Positions 1 through 8,296 of a stretch of DNA of 64,000 nucleotides are shown one piece after another; position 1 is the stretch's first letter; every line of letters begins with the position of its first letter. Source of the stretch: Aquisphaera insulae (GTDB taxonomy: Bacteria; Planctomycetota; Planctomycetia; Isosphaerales; Isosphaeraceae). Below the pieces are notes generated by a model. The model searched no databases. It had not been told where the DNA came from and worked only from the letters and a program-made list of their open reading frames with translations. The DNA is taken from positions 1-64,000 of the forward strand of contig NZ_JAALJH010000055.1 of assembly GCF_011064615.1 (NCBI RefSeq), given 5' to 3'. The position numbers and the translations under genes were made by a program.

Positions 1-296
1 GTGTCTCGATCCCTCCCCCCGTCCCCATCCGTGCCATCCGCGTCATCCGTGGTCGTAACTCTTCTTCCTTCCGCGTTTTGGGTGCCTAGCCTTCGATGCC
101 TTTCGAGTAGGTCGGTGATCGTCCCTCGGGCGACGACACAGGCCGCGGCGATGCCCATCTGCTCGATGTCATCGGCGTCGAGATCCAAGTCGGGGCCGAC
201 TTCCTCGTGGACGCGCCTCGCCACGACTTTCCCCCACGATTCGGCCAGCTTCTCGATCTCGGCCGTACCCATCGAGGATGACTTACGGAAAGGCAT
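1..296 (-). CDS. N-terminal part of an ISKra4-like transposase remnant, partial
   Basis: Reading leftward from an ATG at 296 gives an open frame to the window edge, so at least 98 codons with no stop. The first 65 residues (MPFRKSSSM, then a helical stretch with AESWGKVVARR and EEVGPDLDLDADDIEQM) resemble what I remember of the N-terminus of ISKra4-family transposases in planctomycetes, which normally continues into a CPxCGR zinc-binding segment. Here no Cys pair follows RRLGTQ. The frame instead enters a low-complexity Thr/Asp/Gly stretch encoded by a 9-bp tandem repeat. I therefore infer a truncated or decayed transposase, or a small free-standing relative. The 3' end lies outside the window. 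Family assignment is from memory and uncertain; the frame itself is well supported by its base composition. Confidence 0.5.
   Translation of the reverse strand, partial: MPFRKSSSMGTAEIEKLAESWGKVVARRVHEEVGPDLDLDADDIEQMGIAAACVVARGTITDLLERHRRLGTQNAEGRRVTTTDDADGTDGDGGRDRD
26..52. repeat. Short tandem repeat, three 9-bp units
   Basis: Three successive units of the form CATCCGyGy start at 26, 35 and 44. They encode the Asp/Gly/Thr-rich tail of the frame on the minus strand (DDADGTDGDG). The repeat sits exactly where similarity to a transposase N-terminus stops, so it may mark a deletion or slippage junction. Confidence 0.6.
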
Positions 297-574
297 CGCA
301 GGTCCCTCCTTGGACTTCGGGTGATAGACAATCTGGGAAATCAACCTTGACATCCTACCATCGATCGAGAGGCGCGCGAACCGCGTCTTGCACCCCGGGG
401 CGGGAGGCATTTGCTGTCGGACTTGTCAATTCTCCAGGGAATGTCGAAGATGAGCAGTGCTTGGCCCTCCAGGGGAAGGGGGGCCCGGCGCGGCGGGCCT
501 GCGGGACGCCGTCGCGGTACGGTCTCGGGGCGTCCCTCGCCGGCCGCGGACCGGAGCGGGGGAGACGACCCAGG

Positions 575-1432
575 ATGGCTGTCGCCGAAGCTAGCGTCGA
601 GCAGGACCACGCATCGAGCGTCACCACGCCCGTCCAGCGCCTGGGGGAGCACGTCTTCGACGCGGTGGTCGAGGTGGGGGACGTTGCTTCGTTCTCTGCC
701 CAGACCATCGCCTGGATCTTCCGGCGGCGGCCCCGGTGGTCGGTGCTGGTCCCCATCTTCTACGCGATCGGCGTCGAGAGCGTCTCCGTGGTCGCCATCA
801 CCGGGACGTTCATCGGCATGGTCCTGGCCATCCAGGCCCACCATTCGTTCTCGATGATGGGCCTGGCCAGCCGGCTGGGGTCGGTGATCAACATCTCGGT
901 CGTCCGCGAGCTCGGCCCGGTGCTCGCGGCGACGATGCTGGCCGGTCGCGTCGGCTCCTCAATGGCCGCGGAGCTCGGGACCATGCGGGTGACCGAGCAG
1001 ATCGACGCCCTCACCGCGCTGGGGACCAATCCGATCTATTATCTGGTCGTCCCTCGCTTCCTGGCCTGCCTGTTGCTGATCCCCCTGCTGACCCTGATGG
1101 CCGACTTCATGGGGGTCATCGGCGGCGCGGTGATCTCGACCCAGGTCCTCGGCGTCGATTCGTTCGCCTACTGGAAACACTCCCGGGACTTCGTGGAGAG
1201 CATGGACATCTTCGCGGGGGTCTTCAAGAGCTTCTTCTTCGGCTCCGCCATCGCCCTGATCAGTTGCCATCGCGGGTTCAACTCGACCGCGGGGGCCGAG
1301 GGGGTGGGCAAGGCGGCGACCGAGGCGTTCGTCCTCTCCTTCATCGCCATCCTCTTCCTCGATTTCGTCATCGGGCTGGGCTGGAACACCGTGTATCAAG
1401 CGTTCTGGCCTCAGGCCCAGGGGCTCCTATGA
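575..1432 (+). CDS. mlaE: MlaE-family ABC lipid-transport permease
   Basis: 285-residue inner-membrane permease of the Mla/MCE phospholipid-transport system. It pairs with the ATPase MlaF and the MCE protein MlaD encoded directly downstream to move lipids between the inner and outer membranes. After a polar N-terminus of about 45 residues come the family's hydrophobic segments, with the conserved stretches VRELGPVLAA, GRVGSSMAAELG and TEQIDALTALG. The open frame extends upstream to 278, but the ATG at 575 is chosen because a GGGGGAGA ribosome-binding sequence precedes it and family similarity starts after it. Its stop overlaps the mlaF start (ATGA at 1429-1432), showing translational coupling. 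The direction of lipid transport cannot be read from sequence. Confidence 0.93.
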   Translation: MAVAEASVEQDHASSVTTPVQRLGEHVFDAVVEVGDVASFSAQTIAWIFRRRPRWSVLVPIFYAIGVESVSVVAITGTFIGMVLAIQAHHSFSMMGLASRLGSVINISVVRELGPVLAATMLAGRVGSSMAAELGTMRVTEQIDALTALGTNPIYYLVVPRFLACLLLIPLLTLMADFMGVIGGAVISTQVLGVDSFAYWKHSRDFVESMDIFAGVFKSFFFGSAIALISCHRGFNSTAGAEGVGKAATEAFVLSFIAILFLDFVIGLGWNTVYQAFWPQAQGLL

Positions 1433-2313
1433 GCGACGAGGCGCGCACGCCAGGGTCGGGGCAGGAGCAGGTCCGGCCGGATCCGCCGCGAGAGCAGGGA
1501 GAGGAGGTGTCGCGTCCCCTGATCGAGCTTCGCGGCGTGAGCATGCGATTCCGGACGCAGCAGGTCCTGCGGGATATCAGCCTGGACATCGAGCGCGGCC
1601 AGACGGTCTGCTTCATCGGCGAGAGCGGCTGCGGCAAGACGGTGATGCTGAAGCTGATCATCGGCCTGCTCCGGCCGACGACCGGGACGGTCCTCTTCGA
1701 CGGCCGCGACATCGCCGGCCTGCACGGGAAGGACCTGATCAAGCTCCGGCTCCGGTTCGGCTTCCTCTTCCAGATGGCGGCGCTCTTCGACAGCCTGACC
1801 GTCTACGACAACGTGGCCTTCGGCCTCCGCGAGCACCACCTCTGCGACGAGGCCGAGGTCCGGAGGATCGTCGCCGACCGACTCCAGGAGGTGGGCCTCC
1901 CCGCGGGACTCGAGCGGAAGAAGCCGGCGGAACTCTCCGGCGGCCAGCGGAAGCGCGTGGGGCTGGCCCGGGCGCTGGCGCTCAACCCCCAGGTCATGCT
2001 CTACGACGAGCCGACGACCGGGCTCGACCCGATCATGACCGACGTCATCAACGAGCTGATCCTCCAGACCAAGAAGAGCCAGCAGGCGACCGGGATCGTC
2101 GTCACCCACGAGATGAAGACCGTCACCAAGGTGGCCGATCGCGTGGTGATGTTCTTCCCGCTGGCGCGACTCGGCCCGGGCGACCCGCAGATCATCTACG
2201 ACGGGCCGCCCGAGGGCCTGGACGACGCGGCCGACGCGCGGGTCCGCCAGTTCGTCCGCGGCGAGGCCGGCGAGCGGCTCCGCGAGATGGCCCAGCAACG
2301 GACATCGACATGA
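1429..2313 (+). CDS. mlaF: MlaF-family ABC transporter ATP-binding protein
   Basis: 294-residue cytoplasmic ATPase that powers the MlaE permease. An acidic, Pro-rich leader of about 28 residues precedes a complete ABC domain: Walker A GESGCGKT (64-71), Q-loop Gln about 115 in FLFQ, signature LSGGQ (169-173), Walker B VMLYDEP (189-195, catalytic Glu194) and an H-loop in VTHEMK. Length is close to the usual 260-290 for MlaF. Start is the ATG overlapping the mlaE stop by 4 bp. The gap to mlaD is 55 bp, so the three genes form one operon. No MlaB (STAS) or MlaC/MlaA gene is visible in the window. Confidence 0.93.
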   Translation: MSDEARTPGSGQEQVRPDPPREQGEEVSRPLIELRGVSMRFRTQQVLRDISLDIERGQTVCFIGESGCGKTVMLKLIIGLLRPTTGTVLFDGRDIAGLHGKDLIKLRLRFGFLFQMAALFDSLTVYDNVAFGLREHHLCDEAEVRRIVADRLQEVGLPAGLERKKPAELSGGQRKRVGLARALALNPQVMLYDEPTTGLDPIMTDVINELILQTKKSQQATGIVVTHEMKTVTKVADRVVMFFPLARLGPGDPQIIYDGPPEGLDDAADARVRQFVRGEAGERLREMAQQRTST

Positions 2314-2368
2314 TCGAGGACTCCCCCGACGGCCGGCCAGGAGCAGTCACCCCAGCCCCGAGGCACCC

Positions 2369-3475
2369 ATGAACGAACGGGTCATGCAGTTTCGGATCGG
2401 CATGTTCGTGATCGTCGCCGGGCTGGTCCTGACGATGCTCATCGTCTGGTTCGGCGAGTCGCCGGCCCTGCTCCGCGACCAGGGTTACCTCCGGGCCCGC
2501 TATGCGGAGGCGCCCGGCGTCTCGGAAGGGGTGGCGGTCCGTAAGAGCGGGATCCGGGTGGGCGAGGTCGCGGCCATCACCTTCGACGACCGCCCGGGAC
2601 AGCCCGACGGCGTGCTCGTGACCTTCGCCATCGAGCGGAAGTACCCGATCCGGAAGGGCTCCGTGCCGCGCCTTTCTCGGTCGCTCATCGGGGACGTCTC
2701 GGTGGACCTCCTGCCCGGCAACGAGGAAGGGATGATCACGCTGGGCCGCACCCAGGCCGATGCGCCCATCGTCGAGGGGGAAGTCGCGATCGATCCCGGC
2801 AAGGCCCTGGCCGCCGCGACGCAGGCCTTCGACCAGGCGGGCGACACCCTCAAGAGCATCAACGAGGCGGCGATCGGCCTTTCGAAGATCACCAAGAATG
2901 CCGAGAAGCTGGACGAGTTCCTCCAGACCTGGACCGAGACCGGCCGCAACGTCTCCTCGGCGGGACAGGGGATCAGCGGCTTCATCAAGGAGAACGAGGG
3001 CGAATTCAGGGCGGCGATGGCGGATATCCGGAAGGTCGGCGCCCGGCTCAACGAGACGCTGACCCCGGAAACCCAGGATGCCCTCAAGACGGCGATCGCG
3101 AAATTCTCGTCGGCCTCGGCCCGGCTCGACGGCGTCCTCGGCGACGTCGCCCCGCTCACCCAGGATCTGGGCGCCCCGACGAACCACGCCCCGACCACGG
3201 ACGTCGGCCAGGCCGTCCGCCGGATCAATCGGGTCACCGCGGACCTGGCGCTGCTCTCGGCCGCGCTCCGCAATCGCGAAGGGACGCTCAACACCGACGG
3301 CTCGCTCCAGAAGCTGCTCACCCAGGCGGAGCTCTACGACAACTACAACGCCATGGCCGTCAACGCCAGCCAGGCCCTCAACCAGTTCAAGACGATCCTC
3401 ACGACCCTGAGGGCCTTCGCCGAACGCGTCTCTCGCGATCCGTCGTCCCTCTCGCGGGGGATCCTGCAGCGGTGA
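2369..3475 (+). CDS. mlaD: MlaD-like MCE-domain lipid-binding protein
   Basis: 368-residue protein anchored by one N-terminal transmembrane helix (about 8-28, MFVIVAGLVLTMLIVWFG), followed by a single MCE domain (about 38-118, with APGVSEGVAVRKSGIRVGEV) and a long periplasmic C-terminal region of about 240 residues predicted to be helical and rich in Ala, Lys, Asn and Thr. MCE proteins form hexameric rings that bind lipid and work with MlaE/MlaF. This one is longer than E. coli MlaD (about 180 residues), like the MCE proteins with extended helical tails that can build a needle or tunnel. It is the last gene of the operon; a promoter-like sequence for the next gene follows at 3510. Confidence 0.9.
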   Translation: MNERVMQFRIGMFVIVAGLVLTMLIVWFGESPALLRDQGYLRARYAEAPGVSEGVAVRKSGIRVGEVAAITFDDRPGQPDGVLVTFAIERKYPIRKGSVPRLSRSLIGDVSVDLLPGNEEGMITLGRTQADAPIVEGEVAIDPGKALAAATQAFDQAGDTLKSINEAAIGLSKITKNAEKLDEFLQTWTETGRNVSSAGQGISGFIKENEGEFRAAMADIRKVGARLNETLTPETQDALKTAIAKFSSASARLDGVLGDVAPLTQDLGAPTNHAPTTDVGQAVRRINRVTADLALLSAALRNREGTLNTDGSLQKLLTQAELYDNYNAMAVNASQALNQFKTILTTLRAFAERVSRDPSSLSRGILQR

Positions 3476-3509
3476 ACGCTCGGGTCCGCTGTCGGAGGTG
3501 GCAGCCTCC

Positions 3510-3538
3510 TTGACGCGGCCCGTGCGTTCCGGTTTGAT
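3510..3538 (+). promoter_or_regulatory. Sigma70-like promoter candidate for the oxidoreductase
   Basis: TTGACG (3510-3515), a 17-nt spacer and TTTGAT (3533-3538) lie 60 bp before the ATG at 3599. The -35 box matches consensus at 5 of 6 positions and the -10 box at 4 of 6. Suggestive only. Confidence 0.4.
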
Positions 3539-3598
3539 GGGCGCAGTTTCACCGCGGATCAGCACCCCTCCCACTCCCCCCTCTAGCGGAGGCCCGCC

Positions 3599-4930
3599 AT
3601 GCGTTCCATCGATCGTCGCAGCTTCCTGCACAACACCGCCGCGCTCGCCGCGGCGATGGCCGCCGTGCCCGCCTCCTCGCCGAGGGCCGCCGCGTCGAGC
3701 GACGACCCCGACCCGGGCAAGCCCGCCGGGCCGAATGAGGTGCTGCGCGTGGCCGTGGTCGGCGTCCGCGGACGCGGCAACGACCACATCCAGGGCTTCA
3801 CCTCGCTCAAGAAAGAAGCCCGCGTCACGGCCATCTGCGACATCGATCAGAATGTGGCCGCCACCCGCAGCAAGTACCTGGAAGAGCAGAACGGGACCGC
3901 CCCCAAGATCTACCAGGACATCCGCAAGCTGCTCGATGACAAGGACATCGACATCATCTCCGTGGCCACCACCAATCACTGGCACGCTCTGGCCACCATC
4001 TGGGGCATCCAGGCGGGGAAGGACGTCTACGTCGAGAAGCCGGTGAGCCACAACGTCAGCGAGGGCCGCCGCATGGTGGAGGCGGCTCGCAAGTACGACA
4101 AGATCGTCCAGACCGGGACCCAGTGCCGCAGCAGCAAGGGGCTCCAGGAGGCCATGGAGTTCATCCGGGCCGGCAAGCTCGGACAGGTCTACCTGGCCAA
4201 GGGCCTCTGCTACAAGCCCCGGGGCTCGATCGGCCACAAGCCCGACGGCCCCGTCCCGGCCGGCGTCGATTACAACATCTGGCTGGGCCCCGCGCCGGAG
4301 CGTCCGTTCAACGCCAATCGGTTCCACTACAACTGGCACTGGTTCTGGGACTATGGCAACGGCGACCTCGGCAACCAGGGCATCCACCAGATGGACCTCG
4401 CCCGCTGGGGCCTGAACAAGCACGAGCTGCCGAAGGCCGTGCTCGCCTCGGGCGGCCGGTTCGGCTACAAGGACGACGGCGAGACCCCCAACACGCTCGG
4501 GGTCGCCTTCGAGTTCGACGACTGCGAGCTCCAGTTCGAGGTCCGCGGCCTCCCCACCAACGACGAGCTCAAGGTGAAGGTCGGCGACATCTTCTACGGC
4601 ACCGAGGGCATCCTCGCCATCAACAGCTACTCGAGCTGGCAGGTCTATTTCGGGGACAAGCTGGAGAAAGGGCCGTCCGGCTCCGGTAATGGAGATCACT
4701 ACGCCAACTTCCTCAAGGCCGTCCGCGCCCGCGACCGCAAGATCCTCAACGCGGAGATCGAGGAGGGCCATCTCTCCAGCGCCTACTGCCATCTGGGGAA
4801 CATCGCCTACCGCCTCGGCCGCAAGCTCCACATCAACCCCTCGACCGAGTCGTTCGTCAACGACGCCGAGGCCGACGCCATGCTGACCCGCGAATACCGC
4901 AAGCCGTTCGTGGTGCCGGAGAAGGTCTGA
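3599..4930 (+). CDS. Tat-exported Gfo/Idh/MocA-family oxidoreductase
   Basis: 443 residues. The N-terminus carries a twin-arginine signal (DRRSFLHN, then a hydrophobic Ala-rich stretch to about residue 33), so the enzyme is probably exported folded with its cofactor. A Rossmann fold follows (VAVVGVRGRGN, about 51-61, and the Asp of CDIDQN for NAD(P)), then the family's EKPVSHN motif containing the catalytic-site Lys, and the C-terminal dehydrogenase domain with DYGNGDLGNQGIHQMDLARWGL. Proteins of this type oxidise or reduce sugars or sugar derivatives with NAD(P); the substrate cannot be told. Planctomycetes carry many Tat-exported paralogues. A GGAGG sits just before the start. It stands alone, ending at a strong bidirectional hairpin. 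Confidence 0.9.
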   Translation: MRSIDRRSFLHNTAALAAAMAAVPASSPRAAASSDDPDPGKPAGPNEVLRVAVVGVRGRGNDHIQGFTSLKKEARVTAICDIDQNVAATRSKYLEEQNGTAPKIYQDIRKLLDDKDIDIISVATTNHWHALATIWGIQAGKDVYVEKPVSHNVSEGRRMVEAARKYDKIVQTGTQCRSSKGLQEAMEFIRAGKLGQVYLAKGLCYKPRGSIGHKPDGPVPAGVDYNIWLGPAPERPFNANRFHYNWHWFWDYGNGDLGNQGIHQMDLARWGLNKHELPKAVLASGGRFGYKDDGETPNTLGVAFEFDDCELQFEVRGLPTNDELKVKVGDIFYGTEGILAINSYSSWQVYFGDKLEKGPSGSGNGDHYANFLKAVRARDRKILNAEIEEGHLSSAYCHLGNIAYRLGRKLHINPSTESFVNDAEADAMLTREYRKPFVVPEKV

Positions 4931-4940
4931 CGCCTCCGAT

Positions 4941-4978
4941 CATCGAGCCGCCCGACTCCGCGGTCGGGCGGCTCGATG
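4941..4978. terminator. Bidirectional hairpin terminator between convergent genes
   Basis: A perfect 16-bp inverted repeat (CATCGAGCCGCCCGAC at 4941-4956 and its complement at 4963-4978) with a 6-nt loop lies 10 bp after the stop of the oxidoreductase and 11 bp after the stop of the convergent minus-strand gene. No T-run follows on either strand, so the terminator role is inferred from position and stem strength. Confidence 0.75.
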
Positions 4979-4989
4979 AACCGGTCGGC

Positions 4990-7017
4990 TCAGCGTGCAC
5001 GAACGCCCGCGCGCCCGAGCCACCCGACCGCCGCGAACACCGCGATGATCGCGGCGCCCGCGGCATGCAGCCAGAGGCCGGCTCCGAGCCCCCGCGGACG
5101 GATCTGGAGGACGACTCGGCCGCGATCATCGGCGCGAACCACGTACGGCCGCCGCATCTCCGCGCAGCGATCCGCGGCGAACGGCCGGCTGCCGTTGACC
5201 AGCCACCACGAGCCGGGGTTCTGGTTGATTGTGACTTCCTGGCCGGGCCGGACCTCCAGCTCGATCCGGTTCGGGGTCCAGTGGCGGGGCCGGACCTCAC
5301 CCTCGTCCGTGGCGAATTCGCCCGCGTAATCGGGATGACCGCGCCAGAGGCGTGCGGTCGGCGCGTCCCGATCATAGCCCATCAAAGGCTCGAAGCCGTG
5401 GATCACGCCGTAGCCCCGGGAGATGGCGGGAAACCCCTCGCAGGTCTCGACCTGAACGATCTCCCCCGTCGGCAGCGGCGGACCGGGGAAATGGGACTCG
5501 TCCGCCGCGACGCTGAAGGCGACGGGAAGGACCTCGAACCCGTAGCTCACGTAGTCGGCCGCGACGGCCGCGATCGCCACGAAGGCCAGGCCGTTCCACC
5601 AGGGCTTGCCGATCGAACGGATCCACCCGATCGTGGAGCCGGCGGCGAGCCCGACTCCCAGCATCGACATGAAATGCCATCGCGTGATCACGTGCATCGT
5701 TGAGAAGATCGGCCAGTGCGACAGCCAGTACGTCGGCTGATACCACTCGGTCGCACCGGCAGAAAGCCACAGCGTCAGCAAGATCAGCGTGTGCCACCAG
5801 CGCCAGCCGCGCACCAGGCTTGCGAGGGCCAGCGACGGGACGATCGGCCCGAGGTATCGCACCGACTCCCAGAACTCGGGGAGGCTCTGCCGCTTCAGGA
5901 CTTCCGCGAGATGGCGCCCGAAGAGCAGGCCCGGGACCATGTCGAGTGTCGACCGGAAGCTCGAGGGATAGGCCCGGGGGAAGTCGCGGTAGACCAGGCC
6001 CGTCGTGGCGACACGCCATCCGGCGAGGAGCAGGAACACCCCGATCGCCAGCACGGTCTGGTTGAGGAACCGAAGTCGCCCTTCACGGGCGCGGAGGGCC
6101 CGCAGCCAGACGACGCCCGCGATCAGGGCCGTGTAGACCGTGAAATACTGGATCCCGTTGAGCACGCTGAATGCCGTCCAGAAGCCCAGGCCAACGGCGT
6201 CCACCGGTCGTTTGCCGAGTCGCGCGAGGTGGTAGAGCATCCAGGGCAGGGCGGGATAGCACATCGAGACGTGGTAGGCCGCCACGGCCGCGACCAGCAC
6301 GGCCCCATTCAGGCCGTAGATCAGTCCGGCCGCGAACGAGCCCCACGGGTCGCCGATCCAGAGCCTTGCCAGCCTTCGCGCCCCCTCGGCCGCCAGCAGG
6401 AAGCAGATCACGGTCGCGATCCGCATCCCGATCGTCGTCCCGAAGAGGAGGATGAAGGGCATCTGAACGCTGATCACGCCGCATTGCGGGTTCGCGGCCA
6501 GCGGGAATCCGCCGCGGGTCCAGGGATCCCACCAGGGGAACTCGCCGTAGTCGAGGATCGTCCTGCGGGCCGCCTCGTGCTTGCCCAGGAAGAGGTCCCA
6601 GTCGCCGAACCCGAGGTTCCGGGGACGTTCGAGCAGCGGCCACGCCAGGACCAGGCACGCGGCGGCCAGGAGGTAGGGCAGGCACCGGGCGAATCCCCGG
6701 GCCGGCGCGGGGTCGCCGGGCGGCGGATCATCCGTGTCCCTGATTTCCAGGATCCTCGCCAGGGCGATCAGGAGCCCGGTCCCGAAGAGACACCAGCCCA
6801 ATCCCTTGCGAACTCCCCACGGGATCGCCATGAAGAGGTCCGGCGCCAGGGTCCCGAGCACGGCGAGCACCGCCCCCAGCACCAGGCTCGACTTCGGATG
6901 CCGGCGCACGACCTCGGCGAGGCGGCCGATCGTCGAGACGAGTCCCGACCAGGCCGCCCGGCGGAGGCGATCATCGAGCCGCGCCAGGGGATCGGTCTGT
7001 TCGGAGGTGTCCGCCAA
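4990..7017 (-). CDS. Polytopic membrane protein, YfhO/GT-C-like
   Basis: 675 residues with roughly a dozen hydrophobic segments, for example about 43-60, 75-90, 110-125 and several from 175 to 520, followed by a soluble beta-rich region (about 530-640) and a last membrane helix near the C-terminus (LWLHAAGAAIIAVFAAVGWL). An extracytoplasmic loop after the second pair of helices has FGDWDLFLGKHEA and WWDPWTRGGFPLAANPQ, the layout of GT-C/YfhO-type membrane proteins, where an acidic loop residue serves lipid-linked sugar transfer. The C-terminal GSWWLVNG stretch also fits YfhO. I infer a role in cell-envelope glycosylation; donor and acceptor are unknown. No other glycosylation gene lies alongside. 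Start ATG at 7017 is the only good Met at the N-terminus. Confidence 0.65.
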   Translation of the reverse strand: MADTSEQTDPLARLDDRLRRAAWSGLVSTIGRLAEVVRRHPKSSLVLGAVLAVLGTLAPDLFMAIPWGVRKGLGWCLFGTGLLIALARILEIRDTDDPPPGDPAPARGFARCLPYLLAAACLVLAWPLLERPRNLGFGDWDLFLGKHEAARRTILDYGEFPWWDPWTRGGFPLAANPQCGVISVQMPFILLFGTTIGMRIATVICFLLAAEGARRLARLWIGDPWGSFAAGLIYGLNGAVLVAAVAAYHVSMCYPALPWMLYHLARLGKRPVDAVGLGFWTAFSVLNGIQYFTVYTALIAGVVWLRALRAREGRLRFLNQTVLAIGVFLLLAGWRVATTGLVYRDFPRAYPSSFRSTLDMVPGLLFGRHLAEVLKRQSLPEFWESVRYLGPIVPSLALASLVRGWRWWHTLILLTLWLSAGATEWYQPTYWLSHWPIFSTMHVITRWHFMSMLGVGLAAGSTIGWIRSIGKPWWNGLAFVAIAAVAADYVSYGFEVLPVAFSVAADESHFPGPPLPTGEIVQVETCEGFPAISRGYGVIHGFEPLMGYDRDAPTARLWRGHPDYAGEFATDEGEVRPRHWTPNRIELEVRPGQEVTINQNPGSWWLVNGSRPFAADRCAEMRRPYVVRADDRGRVVLQIRPRGLGAGLWLHAAGAAIIAVFAAVGWLGRAGVRAR

Positions 7018-7077
7018 GATCTGGCCCCCGAGATGGGCTGCCTGTCGTCCGCGGCCTATCCAGGCTCCCTCGCTGAC

Positions 7078-8232
7078 TCAGGCCCGGTTGACGCTCCGCG
7101 CCTTGGGGGCGCCGGGGACGGTCGGCGGCTCGTCGAAGAAGGTGTCGCGGTCGCGGATGATCGCCTGGGGGATGATCTGGTCGCTCCGCGTGTGGACGGC
7201 GGCGTGCTTGCGGATGGCCGTGCCGATGGCCATGACCTCGACGAGGCCGCCGCCCAGCTCGTAGATGAAGAGCTTCACCCCGATGACGCCGTCGGCCCTC
7301 AGCTCCTCGGCCTCGAGGCGGATGTGGTCCAGGCAGTTCTCCCGGGCATCGTAGACCAGCCGAGTCACCCCATTGATCTCGCCGCGGGCGAAGGACTGGA
7401 AGAAGGCGCCGATGCCGCCGGCCAGGCCCAGGGCATAGACGCTCGTCCCCAGCACCAGGCGGAGCGGGGCATAGCCCAGCTGGGTCAGGTTCCAGAGCTC
7501 CTCGCCGGTCAGCTCCGAGGTGACCGGGATCTTGGGCTGGCCGAGCGCCGGGTTGTGCGAGCCCGTGCCGACCATGAGCATCTCGCGAACGCCGACGCCG
7601 AACGGCAGGATCTTGGTGATGATGTCCACCACCGCGTTGCAGCCCCGCTCCGCGGCCTCCGCCTCGAGCCGTTCGAGGGCGAGGTGCCGCGTGTGGTTGT
7701 ACATGTTCGAGAATTCCTTGATCTCGCCCCGCCGCGCGATCATCTTCAGGCCGCCGGAGATCCCCCGGCCGATCCCGAGCGCATAGGCCACGTTCCCCAT
7801 CACGAAGTGGCGGGGCTCGTAGCCGGCGTCCATCTGGCAGTAAAGATCCTGCCCCGTGCAGGCCGTCGAGAAGAAGGGCGTGCCCGCCGAGCCGCCGTCC
7901 ACGGACGAGCCCAGCGCGATGAACTCCATCAGGTTGCCGATCTGTCGCAGCTCGGAGGTAACCCCCGTCAGGCCCCTCGCGTTGTCCTCCTGGGCTTCCT
8001 TCTCCAGGCGATTGATGGCGGCGTGTCGGCCATCCACGATGAGCTGGGTGACGCTCGAGATCTCACCGCCGGCAAGCGTCTTCAATCCGCTCGTGATGCC
8101 CCGGACGAGTCCCAGCGAGTGGACGCTGTTGCCGACCACGATGTTCCCCGGCCCGTAACCGAGCTGGGCCAGGCAGTAGATCTCATTTCCAGAGAGACCG
8201 GTCATCAACATGGTCGTCGCCTTTCCAGACAT
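7078..8232 (-). CDS. Triple YbjQ/DUF74-domain protein
   Basis: 384 residues made of three diverged copies of the YbjQ (UPF0145, DUF74) fold, at about 8-120, 123-235 and 240-360. Each copy shows the same order: a start like LxxxGYxPxxxVxGxxVxxLG, a Gly-rich segment (GLVRGITSG, GIGRGISGG, GLAGGIGAF), an ARGEI-type motif (AGGEISSVT, RRGEIKEFS, ARGEINGVT), a basic helix (LERLEAEAAERG and relatives), and a closing G(S/T)xV or A-I-G strand. Single-domain YbjQ proteins are about 105 residues and form pentamers; their metal-binding annotation is weak. Here the three copies are fused, which would change the assembly. No signal peptide or membrane segment. Function unknown. Confidence 0.8.
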   Translation of the reverse strand: MSGKATTMLMTGLSGNEIYCLAQLGYGPGNIVVGNSVHSLGLVRGITSGLKTLAGGEISSVTQLIVDGRHAAINRLEKEAQEDNARGLTGVTSELRQIGNLMEFIALGSSVDGGSAGTPFFSTACTGQDLYCQMDAGYEPRHFVMGNVAYALGIGRGISGGLKMIARRGEIKEFSNMYNHTRHLALERLEAEAAERGCNAVVDIITKILPFGVGVREMLMVGTGSHNPALGQPKIPVTSELTGEELWNLTQLGYAPLRLVLGTSVYALGLAGGIGAFFQSFARGEINGVTRLVYDARENCLDHIRLEAEELRADGVIGVKLFIYELGGGLVEVMAIGTAIRKHAAVHTRSDQIIPQAIIRDRDTFFDEPPTVPGAPKARSVNRA

Positions 8233-8296
8233 TCGTTGTGCAAACGAGCGTCGTCTCGGACTTCATCGCGGTCGTCAGGGAATCCTCGTCGAGGAG

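Noticed and set aside
347..352. TTGACA upstream of mlaE as a promoter
   Set aside because: No acceptable -10 box is found at 16-18 nt, and it is more than 200 bp from the start codon.
2192..4831. Open frame of 879 codons on the minus strand
   Set aside because: It lies antisense to mlaD and the oxidoreductase, is rich in Arg, Gly, Val and Asp repeats with no domain, and is a typical mirror frame of high-GC genes.
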